Positions 32,614 to 42,246 of a stretch of 64,000 nucleotides of DNA are shown in pieces. Origin of the DNA: Ophiobolus disseminans (Eukaryota > Ascomycota > Dothideomycetes > Pleosporales > Phaeosphaeriaceae). Below the pieces are notes generated by a model, which was given only the letters and a program-made list of their open reading frames with translations, was not told the origin of the DNA and made no database searches. Where the stretch lies: the NCBI GenBank assembly GCA_010093685.1, contig MU006227.1, forward strand, positions 1-64,000, written 5' to 3'. Within the stretch, counting starts at the first letter, position 1, and each line of letters starts with the position of its first letter. Position numbers and translations under genes: made by a program.

Positions 32614-33149
32614 CCTCGACTTGGAAGCTTGCGACGAGATGACGATCAACTGGCAGACGTGGCGCTCTCATCATGATCCGCCACCATCACAGCTTTAACC
32701 CCCTCTATGGGTTTGACGCACAACATGAATTTCACGGCAGCATTACATACCCTTGCCTGCATTTACGGCAGTACTGGAAGACGGTGAGCATTCTACAACA
32801 TGATAGCATAGCTCAACATGAACAATTGGTCAATTTGGATCTGATCTGATGTATTGTGTCGTGATGTATGATGATTTGGATATCGATACTTGTGTTTCAA
32901 TGAGGCCTTTTAAACTGGGACAACTCTGGTCTCGGCGATGCTACGTTTTGCTCATGTCGATTGCATGGTGTTGGTTGCGCCCGGTTGACTAGTGGGGCTC
33001 GCTTACTAGCGTGCCAAGGCCACCTCGAATCGTCACGATTTTGGCTTTCGCGACACCAACATTGTCTCGACAACTAACCCCAACAGCAACATCAGTCAAA
33101 GTGCGTACCCTACCGAACTGCTGTCGCTGCAATTGCTGACAATACACAG
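32614..33149. other. intergenic, DCN1 3' end and RPL32 promoter
   Basis: About 535 bp. A pyrimidine-rich stretch just before RPL32 (33040-33149) is usual for ribosomal-protein genes of filamentous fungi. Nothing else seen. Confidence 0.4.
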
Positions 33150-33850
33150 ATGGTTGCCGCTAAGAAGCACGTTGCGATCGTCAAGAAGCGTGCGCTCTAC
33201 CTCGACCGATGACCCCAAAAATTCGACTGACGAACCCGTGCAGACCCCAAGCGCTTCAACCGTCACCAGAGTGACCGGTTTATGTGTAAGAGACGACCAG
33301 TGTTGGAATGAGGGACTGTCTTCTGACATTGCACAGGCGTTGACCCCTCATGGCGCAAACCTAAGGGTATCGACAACCGCGTCCGAAGGCGGTTCAAGGG
33401 CCAGGCCGCTATGCCCAAGGTACGAATGCCTTCACCACACCCGCACAACATCCGCACACACCGAGATCGATTGCGCATGGAGAATGATAAGGGATACGGG
33501 CTGACGAATTCGTGATAGATCGGTTACGGATCCAACCGCAAGACCCGCCACCTGATGCCTTCCGGCCACAAGGCTTTCCTCGTCAGCAACAGTACGATAC
33601 ACTCGATGGCAATTCGCAACCAGGACGCAGCTAATAGACACTAGTCGCCGACGTCGACCTTCTCCTCATGCACAACACCACCTTCGCCGCAGAGTACGTC
33701 CGCCCACCCCAGCGCCCCGCCCCCACCACTAACACCCACAGGATCTCACACTCCGTCTCAGCACGAAAGCGCATCGAAATCGTCGCGCGCGCCAAGCAGC
33801 TCGGCGTCAAGGTGACCAACGGCAAGGCTCGCGTCAAGACAGAGTCGTAG
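33150..33850 (+). CDS. RPL32: 60S ribosomal protein L32 (eL32)
   Basis: Six short exons: 33150-33189, 33244-33285, 33337-33419, 33519-33591, 33645-33693 and 33742-33850, 131 aa. The product reads MVAAKKHVAIVKK, then K-R-F-N-R-H-Q-S-D-R, S-W-R-K-P-K-G-I-D-N-R-V-R-R-R-F-K-G, then R-H-L-M-P-S-G-H-K-A-F-L and K-R-I-E-I-V-A-R-A-K-Q-L-G-V-K-V-T-N. It matches eL32 over its full usual length. Five introns in under 400 coding bases is dense but common for fungal ribosomal-protein genes. All introns have GT/AG ends and plausible branch sites (for example GGGCTGACGAATT before exon 4). Confidence 0.95.
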
Positions 33851-36800
33851 AGGATCGCGTGGATTTTACTACTTGGGCGGGCATACAAGGCGTCTCTGTG
33901 ATTAGTTACGAATCTCAATGGGAAGGCTTCGATTCCTCTCCGTGTTGACGCGGCTTGCTCGTGTGTGATGGAGAGGGACATGTGCATCATCTTTAAAAGT
34001 CACGCCGACGATGACACTGCGAGGGAACCTGGGTTTTGAGGCCGGCACGCAGTAGGAATGCAATCAACATGAGCCAACATCTCGCATCTTTGTATGTGGT
34101 GGTGTGATGTGATGAGCTGAGTTCGCAGCATATCCGGTTGCAGAGTAATTGTTTCTCAGCCTTGAGCTCTGAGGAGTATGACGCGCGAGTGCATGCCGGC
34201 CGCGCATATCGATCTTCTCTTTGCACTCACAAAACAAGCATCAATCCCAGCCTTTTCGCGACTTGCGACTTTTCCCGACACTTGTGTCTCCCCTTGTCCT
34301 GTTGTTGCTGCGCCAAGATCTGGAACTGGATATGTATATGTAAGTATTATGTAGAGTTGCGGACGGGGTTGTTGGTGTGATTTGCCGCGCAGCTGCTAGA
34401 TATATGTGGCGCGGAGATGGATGTAGTGCTGTTGTGTGTGATGCGGGTGGTTGTAAGAGGGAGGGAATGGAGAAAGGTTTTACTGAGGCGCTGAATGGGG
34501 TGGATAATGTAAAATAGTAGGAGGTGCTGTGCTCTATATAACTATATGCGTCTTAATAGAGAAGTTATTCCTCTATTAAGCGTTGTCTCTTTCATGTCCA
34601 ATCTTGAAGATCAAGGAAGCCGAGCGCGTAGTTAACAGCAAACACCTGTAGGAATTTTTGAACTCAGTCACGACGAGGAAGGAAGGTGGGAAAGGTAGGG
34701 ATGTTGGGTCATGGGTTGGTGGGAATTGGGAGCGTTACGAGGGTGTTGGGGTGTACGGTTCCAGGTTGCTGTGGGGATTCGGTTCGCGTGGTTAGTTCTT
34801 TGGACGATTGTGGTTTCTTGATAGGCGATGGGTTTGTTTTTATGATTGCTGAATATGTTAGGGGTTTGATGGAGGAACAGTGCGTATCTTACAATTGGGG
34901 ATATGGGCTGTTATGTTGTTGTGTATGAGGTAGAATTGCCTTGTTGACATTCTTGGGACAAGATTAGTTAACATGTCACGATTATAGAGCAGCGACTTGA
35001 TCTGCAATTTTGGCGTGCGGATCGTATGTGGCGGTATGCTCTCTGCTTGGAGCCTATGAGGATTTGATCGGGATGCGTTTTGTAGAAGCAAGCTTCGCGA
35101 TTCGGTGTAGGAGGTGCCGAGATACTGAGGGTGAGTGCACTCAGGATATAGCGTGGGTTTTCAACACAGGGAAAGTTACGTACCTAAAGAGGCTGGACCA
35201 GTGCCAGAACTTCTACCTATCTAGCGAAGAATGAAGAAGGCAGACATTACCCCGAAAACTAAATGTAGCATCATTGTCACAGACCCAAGTTACCCTAGAG
35301 TGCGATGTGCGGACTCACGGATCACAAGTTCTTTGCCATCATCTGCGCATCGCAAGAGACGTCTTACCAATGCTTCGTCGCAGTATTCATCTTCCTACAA
35401 TGCTCACTTGCTAAACACAGGCCAAACGCCATCGGACTGTACATGTGCACTGACACAGTCCACGACAGTTCCGAGATAGTGCATCGGCCGCTTTCTTGGG
35501 AATCATCTGGCGTGCTCACCTCACGCCTCAAGTGAGTGACGAGAATAGCCAGAATGTTTGATAAGCACGGATCCGAATGCCTGGCACACATCCAGCCCTT
35601 CCACTCAACAAGTCCTGCACTCACCGCATCCTGATGATGAAAGTAACGCCGCGCAAGTTGCACAGCGCAATCTGATAGCGGATGTGCAGAATCAGCCGCA
35701 TTACAGCGATGAGCCTAGCATGTGAAACTTGGCGCTGTCGCACGCCAGAAAAGGGGTGCGGCGCTACCCAAGCATCAGCCCGAGTGCTTGGGTATCGAGT
35801 CAGCAGGATATCTTGCTGTTTGTGGATTCCACGATGTTTCGTGGTTCAGATGGGCGAGTCTTCTCGCTTACGGGAACGCTTACGGGCGCCGCGTCCTAGT
35901 CTGTCAGGCTACGAGGTGATCCTCACCACACCATCGTCGTGCCTGAACGGCCCGCACGCGTCTATCAAGCTGCACACCGCCGTCGCCGTCAGTGCCTGTC
36001 ACTTCCTGCCCTGCAATTTCGCACAGGCAAGCACATGCTTTCGACACGGCCCTTCGTCATCGTTTATCGCGACACGGGGGCGCCATCTTGCTTCTCGTTG
36101 GCCAGTTGGTGCACTTTATCAACGGGCATGCTGCGAGGGAGGTACGAATGGGGCCGCAGACATGCGGACAACAGCAGATGCGCATGTTTGCGATAGCAAG
36201 AGGAGGAAAGAATCGGAGCGGTATCGCTGAGCATCGCTGATTGAGCCCGTGGCCGATGACGAATTCTGATCTGATGAGCCTGATTTGCAGTCTGTCCGAC
36301 GCGCCTGGGGGCCACAGACGCCGCGACTCGACTGCATGCTCGCCATATGAAAACCACGAGCCTATGCGACTCGTTGCTCCAAGGTTCCAGCGGCCCACTG
36401 TTCGCACAACCACAGTACCATCAAAGCGCCCGCAGCAAATTTCCTTCCGTCAGCTTGGGAAGGATTTTCTAGTGAACCACTATTTTAGCTCCCGTTTCCT
36501 TTAAATATCCAACGGTCCCTCCGGATTTTTGCTCGATTTTCCTTTTACATACAGTGAATCACGATTAAAGGCCTGCTGCGCATCCCCTGGCGACACAGTC
36601 GTGCTTTGCACGCAGTCATTGGCGGTCGCTTCGCCACTCGCGAGGCATCCCCGTGATCGAACTTTCGACTCCCGAGGTCGTATACACGCGCCACTTTTAG
36701 TCAACGCCTGTGAAAAATATCCGGCAAGAAAATTTTGGCTTCCATCCGCACGTCCACGAGATTGGTCCGGATTCTCCAGCTCCAGAATTACATTCCCCTG

Positions 36801-36890
36801 GACAGCTTCTCCAGGAACCGTAAGAAATACTCAACCCCAACTCCGCGAAAGTCACAAACACCAACTTCGAGCCTCTACTCTACCACCAAG
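33851..36890. other. 3-kb stretch without a supported gene
   Basis: Holds short open frames only; the longest, 35682-36230 (+), is Cys/Arg-rich and matches nothing I know. A perfect 10-bp inverted repeat lies at 34552-34580. The right end (36500-36890) is the leader of the next gene. Confidence 0.5.
34552..34580. repeat. perfect 10-bp hairpin
   Basis: CTTAATAGAG (34552-34561) and CTCTATTAAG (34571-34580) flank a 9-base loop. It is AT-rich and isolated. It could be a chance palindrome or a transcript-end structure. Confidence 0.5.
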
Positions 36891-37787
36891 ATGACGCCCA
36901 ACCTCTTCCTCGTGACGCAGAAAGTACTCTCACCCCACAAATGGTTTCGTACCACACCAAAGACCGAGCGGCCGACGAGAGTGACCGAGTACTGGTCGAC
37001 GCCAGAGCCTGGCCAATACGAATACGTCCCAGGCCGCGGCTGGTTCATGATTGCGAAGTTGACCGACCCTGTCGACCGGGACGACATCAAGTCGTCGGAA
37101 AATTACTCCACAGATCGGCGAGAGCTAGTCAGGCTTCCAAAGCCGATTCCAGCCCACCGGTCCCGCGTCCTGGGACGATATCTCCTTGAGGATGAGTACA
37201 AACTCCGAAAGAAGACTGGCGAGATCAAGAACGAGCGCGGCAAGCGAGTCCAAGCTGGTTTCTTCCGACTCGACAACCCCGTCGCCTGGGTTCACTGCTG
37301 GGATGAAAACGGCACTTTCATTCCTGGCGGCGAAACTGGCTACAAGCTGTGGTGCATCGACACCGCAACCCAACAGTTCCGCCACATGAAGAAAGGCGAC
37401 GATCCGAACTTCATCCGCTCCAGGCCCTCTTCACCACGCGAGCGCGACGTGAACCGCCGTAGCGAGGAGTCCGTCAGCACCGCGTATCGAAGTGGACCTG
37501 CAAGCACGAGGGACGGACCTAGTGCCCCTTCCACCAGAGCCAGCAGCATCCGTGGTCCGCTTTCCAATCCTACGTCTTCGCCTTCGAGCAGGGTCCAGTC
37601 GCGCCGAAACAGTCCGCGGCGCAACAATAGTATCCCACTCGAAGAGGCCAAGGCTGCACTCAGGCGTATGGCGAAGGAGCAGGAAGAGGCTGTCACTGCT
37701 GCTGCCGCTGCAAAGACACGCACCAACTCGAAGGGAACTGTCCAGCAGATCGAACGTGGTCGACCGATGATGCGCGTCGCCAACTAG
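36891..37787 (+). CDS. uncharacterised conserved-looking protein, 298 aa
   Basis: Intronless. The ATG at 36891 has a good context (CCAAG before it). Residues 1-60 are moderately hydrophobic and basic. A globular region (about 30-175) is rich in aromatic residues: W-S-T-P-E-P-G-Q-Y-E-Y-V-P-G-R-G-W-F, then L-G-R-Y-L-L-E-D-E-Y, R-L-D-N-P-V-A-W-V-H-C-W-D, and Y-K-L-W-C-I-D-T. The C-terminal 120 residues are Ser/Arg-rich and disordered and finish with an Ala-rich helix (A-L-R-R-M-A-K-E-Q-E-E). No family is recognised. The frame extends 156 bp upstream without an ATG. Confidence 0.6.
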   Translation: MTPNLFLVTQKVLSPHKWFRTTPKTERPTRVTEYWSTPEPGQYEYVPGRGWFMIAKLTDPVDRDDIKSSENYSTDRRELVRLPKPIPAHRSRVLGRYLLEDEYKLRKKTGEIKNERGKRVQAGFFRLDNPVAWVHCWDENGTFIPGGETGYKLWCIDTATQQFRHMKKGDDPNFIRSRPSSPRERDVNRRSEESVSTAYRSGPASTRDGPSAPSTRASSIRGPLSNPTSSPSSRVQSRRNSPRRNNSIPLEEAKAALRRMAKEQEEAVTAAAAAKTRTNSKGTVQQIERGRPMMRVAN

Positions 37788-38644
37788 ACCTTTGTGATGG
37801 CGTTCGCGTTTACGCGATGCACGTCATTTACGCATTTGCCACCCGACTCAACGTTTGACTTCCAACACGTCCGATGTGGGAGCACTGCTATCACGACCCG
37901 ACTTCATATTTTCTTTTCTCTCACTTTCTCTGTACGAGGTTATGATATTCGAAGATGGGCTTCACTCGAACGATTATTCTTTGTAATGTTTCCTTGGTAC
38001 GGTTTCCTTATCTGGTCCGGCGCAGTATTACAAGGCAAAAGTACGGTATACCCAGGCTTCATTAGCCAACGCAATGTTTGTTTTCGGAATCAGGTTATAG
38101 ATGTACACGCGGCACAGCGTGGTGAATGGCACATGTCTCATATTTCTCATGATCGCGTTTGTGCTGTGAAGTTTGCTTCGGTCGTGTTCGCTGTGGCCGA
38201 ACGTTGTACGTGTGATGTGCATGCGCGATCTGACATACCTCGCTTCCAATGTCGCTATCACTTTACTTGCTACGAGACACTGGAAGTGTTCACATTCAGC
38301 AAGTGAAGCGCGGTGTTCTTCAATAGCTCAAACTTCGATAAATACAATTCGCATAGAACTTTGACATCGATATATCATTCTTCTTCTTCTCACTATCTAG
38401 CTTTTGACTCTGAACCCACAGCATCCAGTTCGAACAATCCGATCGAAATAGCCAAAATTGCAACAACCAAATCGAACTCATCAAGCGTCAAAGCAACAAA
38501 CCCACTACTTACGCCGACCTCCTCCCCCTCCTCCCCCAATCCCCCCGTACTACCCCTCGTACTCGCGCACTTCCCGCCTATATCACTCACCTCACCGTCG
38601 CTCCCGCCCGCATCGCCCTCATCCGCCACGTCATTCTCTCACAC
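37788..38644. other. intergenic, nothing recognised
   Basis: About 860 bp. A pyrimidine-rich leader precedes the next start codon. Confidence 0.4.
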
Positions 38645-41600
38645 ATGACGCCTGCTGCGCACCGCACAGAAATCGAGTCGTACCTCGACGAGCTGGAGGA
38701 TCTAGGTGCAGGAGGATGGCGCACGTGTCTTATAACTGAGGAGCGTGAACGAAGGCTGAACAAGGCGCTGGTGAAGTATGCGGCGCGGGTGGATGAGCTG
38801 GAAAAGGAGGTTGAAAGTCGGGGAAGGGAGATTGGGGGGCGTGAGGATGGGCGTGGAGAGGCGGCTGGTGCGGCGGGACTGCGGCGTGGAGAAGGAGAAG
38901 ATAGGAGTGGGGATGGGGTTGGGATTGGCGACTATCACAATAGCGCGGCCGGTGATGAGCACGATAACGCAGAAGATATAGCGGCTATCGGACACCTCCA
39001 GCGCGACCTCAATAGCATTCTCATGGAGCTGCGCTACCTCGACGCTCACGCCGAGGATCAACACGGACCACGCATTCGTGGGGGCGGCGGGCAGTTAGAG
39101 GATGAAGAACATGTATATGGTGATGCGCCGTGTAAGAACTGGGACCAGGATTCCGAGGAGCATGATGATGTCGACGATGCGTATATCCAACAGCTCCGCG
39201 ACGGGATCGCGAAGCTTGAGGAGGAGGTTAAGCGGCTTGAGGGGCGGAAGAAAGAGGAATGTGAGCAGTTGAGGAAGAGGAGCGTCGTGCCTGATGCGAG
39301 TTCCACAGACGTCGATCAGCATGCGCAATCCGACTCTCCCAAAAATGGTCCCTCGCTTCGAGGCGGAAGTGGCCGCGAACAAATCCATACGCCCATCGAG
39401 CCTCTCTCCTCTTCCTATCGCTCCCTAGCCGAAGACTTCGACCGCATCTACGAGCAGCTCATGCAAAATACTGTCGAGGCGTGCGGTCAGTCGCCTCCAT
39501 CCGCATGTACGCAGGCGTGGATGAGTACGGCTAGGATATTGCAGCTGCGCAATTCGTATCTGGAGCGCCAGCTTACAGAGTTTCGGGAGATGTATATCAG
39601 CTTTGCCCAAGATTTGAAGTGGCATATGGAGAAGCTGGAGGAGTTGGAAGAAGAGGTTGAGACTGCGAAAAAGGAGAGGGCAAATGCGTTGACGGATTTG
39701 GAATTTGCGAGGTTGGAAATTTCGAAGAAAGATGCGGAGAGAAGTGCAAAGGGGAACGGTACAGCGCCCGTGACAAAGAGTCTGGAGGAGGAGAGCGCCG
39801 ACAATGGTCCGTCGAGTCAAGAGTCCAGTAAGGAAGTCAAGGCTTTGAAAGACACGAAGTCCGATGATCCGAGCTCCTGTGTATCCTCAGTCGACTACTT
39901 CATCTACTTCCCAAGAAGGTCGGAGATCATCTACCCTGCCAGCGGCCGACCCCTCCTCCACTTCTCCGGCGCCCACACCCTCGAAGACATCCGCAGAACC
40001 CTCGAGTATCGCCATGAACAGGGTATAGTCAAAGACCTTTACGAGATTCGGATCCGCGAGATCATGAAAACGAGAGAGGAGATGGGAATCTCACTTCCGG
40101 ACACGCTTTCCGAGAGCTCAGTCATCATTGGCATTCCTACCGGACCCACTGGACTCACGGAACCTTCTTCGTCGCAGAAAGAAGTAGATCCCGACGTCGA
40201 GATTGCCGCATGGGAAGTCCTAGACGACGAAGAAGACCAAGAATGCCTAAAAGTCCACGAACTGCGAGCGACATCCAAACCCCCCTTCTCCCCCGCAACC
40301 GTCAAGCCAGAACTCCACATCCGCGCCTTTGGAAACCAACATACATCACCCGAGCACATCATCGACCTCGCATTCAACAACTCCGTGCCGTTCAATTGCT
40401 CGTGCGCCACGCTCGAGCCCAAGCGCAGTAGCATTCCGTATTTCCAGCCGTATTTGTCGATCCGCGGCGGTGGGGATCCTGATGACGATGACGACGACTA
40501 CGATTCTGACAACGAAGACTATGAACTTGGTGGCAATGACTCGGATTCCGACGATGATGAGGTCGATCATGAAGATGAGGCGAGTGATCCGTGGGATACG
40601 CGTGACAGTCCCAAGGCCGAGGGGTTGAATCTTGCCGACGACGATCTTGATGGGCTGGTTAGGCAGGTTGGGAATATTAGGACGAGTTTCATTCCTGGGG
40701 AGAATTATGTGATGCCGAGCATGCGAGGTGGTGGAGATAGTGAGCCTGAACGAGAGCGCGGAAATCGTCGAAACGGAAAAGAACGTCAACGTGCATCAGG
40801 ATCTTCAGCTCCTGCTCCAACGCGTCTTCCGATTGCGCCGCTTCTGGAACGTTGGGAACATGCGATGGATCAAGGAGATTTCTACGATGAGGATGGGTAT
40901 GTCGTGGAGGATAAGTGGCGCACGTACTATGAGGCGCAGAGGACGATACCTGGCAACGTGCTTTACTGTCATCGTTCGAGCGGTTCAAGTGAGTCTCTCA
41001 ACTTTCCTACTCTTGTTCCAAGCTCAAGTTATCAGTTCCCACCAGCGACGACATGGAGGACTCGAAGTCGAAGTCAAAGTCCAAATCCAAGCCCGAAAAC
41101 GCGTGTGCGGAGTGCGAATGAGCGGGTGGCTTCATGTAGTGGCGATGCGAATGTAATACAGGATACCGAAGAACGCCGTAGCAATGAAAGCACCGAACAC
41201 ACCGTAGACGAATGGTTATCACCCAAACCCGCACCACCAACCCTAACACTCGGCATAACCACGCCCTCCGCGAGATCTATTCACGTTAGGAGTAGACACT
41301 TCAGTTGCACTGATAGCACGCATACCATGCCATCTCACTACCTTCCCCCAGCACAACAGCTACCATCTTCCACTCCCCCATCGCTCAACGCACCATCGTC
41401 CACGCACCGCCACCCATCCCTACAGGAACGAATCACACAGCTCCTCAACGCGCTAATCAAGTACATCAAACACCTCCCCAATCTAGCAAAGTCCAAGAAA
41501 CCAAAAGCCGTACCGGTCCTGCGCGCAGAAATGTTAGTCCCATCGCCGCCTAACTATTCTCGTCCTGGGTCGTGGGACCCTCAGCACATCCGCATGCATA

Positions 41601-41986
41601 CTTTCGCATCTACCGAAATCCCACTTCCCGCTGCGCCAACTCCATCGCGAGCTTCTTCCATGTCATTTGCGACATTGAACGCGCCAGGAAGTACAATTGC
41701 GTCGTCGAACTACTCTCTGGCGCTTTCGACAGTTATGTTGGCGCCGACACCGCCTCGCAAAAATACGCCGCCGATTCCGGCGAGGAATCCGCGGCGGCTG
41801 GGAGGTGGTGGTGATACTGGTGAAAATGTAATGGACGCGCGTGGTTCAAGTGTTTTGGTTGGAGCGGTTGGTGAGGGTGATGGATACGGCGTGACGGATA
41901 GAGCTGGGCCGTCTGATCCTGAGAGGTACATGCATGTGCATATTGAGAAGCTGAGGAGGGAACGGAAGCGGTGGGACGGTACCTAA
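38645..41986 (+). CDS. large coiled-coil protein with repeated x-R-G-G-G motifs
   Basis: Intronless, 1113 aa, unknown family. The N-terminal quarter has a Glu/Lys/Arg coiled coil (about 25-75 and 180-215), and a second long coiled coil runs from about 285 to 370 (Q-L-T-E-F-R-E-M-Y, then E-K-L-E-E-L-E-E-E-V). A folded-looking part (about 410-500) has Y-F-I-Y-F-P-R-R-S-E-I-I-Y-P and E-I-R-I-R-E-I-M-K-T-R-E-E. Four short motifs, R-I-R-G-G-G-G (about 142), S-L-R-G-G-S-G (about 238), S-I-R-G-G-G-D (about 606) and S-M-R-G-G-G-D (about 693), are each followed soon by acidic residues. The stretch 610-670 is an Asp/Glu/Ser run. The last 300 residues are Pro/Ser-rich. Length and order look intact. Confidence 0.7.
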   Translation: MTPAAHRTEIESYLDELEDLGAGGWRTCLITEERERRLNKALVKYAARVDELEKEVESRGREIGGREDGRGEAAGAAGLRRGEGEDRSGDGVGIGDYHNSAAGDEHDNAEDIAAIGHLQRDLNSILMELRYLDAHAEDQHGPRIRGGGGQLEDEEHVYGDAPCKNWDQDSEEHDDVDDAYIQQLRDGIAKLEEEVKRLEGRKKEECEQLRKRSVVPDASSTDVDQHAQSDSPKNGPSLRGGSGREQIHTPIEPLSSSYRSLAEDFDRIYEQLMQNTVEACGQSPPSACTQAWMSTARILQLRNSYLERQLTEFREMYISFAQDLKWHMEKLEELEEEVETAKKERANALTDLEFARLEISKKDAERSAKGNGTAPVTKSLEEESADNGPSSQESSKEVKALKDTKSDDPSSCVSSVDYFIYFPRRSEIIYPASGRPLLHFSGAHTLEDIRRTLEYRHEQGIVKDLYEIRIREIMKTREEMGISLPDTLSESSVIIGIPTGPTGLTEPSSSQKEVDPDVEIAAWEVLDDEEDQECLKVHELRATSKPPFSPATVKPELHIRAFGNQHTSPEHIIDLAFNNSVPFNCSCATLEPKRSSIPYFQPYLSIRGGGDPDDDDDDYDSDNEDYELGGNDSDSDDDEVDHEDEASDPWDTRDSPKAEGLNLADDDLDGLVRQVGNIRTSFIPGENYVMPSMRGGGDSEPERERGNRRNGKERQRASGSSAPAPTRLPIAPLLERWEHAMDQGDFYDEDGYVVEDKWRTYYEAQRTIPGNVLYCHRSSGSSESLNFPTLVPSSSYQFPPATTWRTRSRSQSPNPSPKTRVRSANERVASCSGDANVIQDTEERRSNESTEHTVDEWLSPKPAPPTLTLGITTPSARSIHVRSRHFSCTDSTHTMPSHYLPPAQQLPSSTPPSLNAPSSTHRHPSLQERITQLLNALIKYIKHLPNLAKSKKPKAVPVLRAEMLVPSPPNYSRPGSWDPQHIRMHTFASTEIPLPAAPTPSRASSMSFATLNAPGSTIASSNYSLALSTVMLAPTPPRKNTPPIPARNPRRLGGGGDTGENVMDARGSSVLVGAVGEGDGYGVTDRAGPSDPERYMHVHIEKLRRERKRWDGT

Positions 41987-42246
41987 ATATCTTTATCGAC
42001 GATCTTTGTACATCGAAAGACCTTTTCCGGTGACTAGGGTGTACTTGGTGCATTTTCGAGGTGCTGTGGTTTGATGGTCGTCAGTGCTCGTTTGGTCCTT
42101 TTTTCCTTGCACCTGCAGCTTTCTATCGCTCGATGCCTTGCACCGCGCACGTGACGCCTTTGACTTTGTGTCCCTGTAGCCCCAACGAAAGTGAGAAAAA
42201 GCCTGAATGCAAGGAACAGAAGGTATACCGCAACCAATGCCTGCTT

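Noticed and set aside
35682..36230. 182-codon ORF, Cys/Arg-rich
   Set aside because: No motif; composition resembles random GC-rich DNA; competing frames on both strands are of similar length.
36735..36890. Upstream in-frame extension of the 298-aa protein resembling a mitochondrial presequence
   Set aside because: It has no ATG (only TTG), so the start was placed at 36891.
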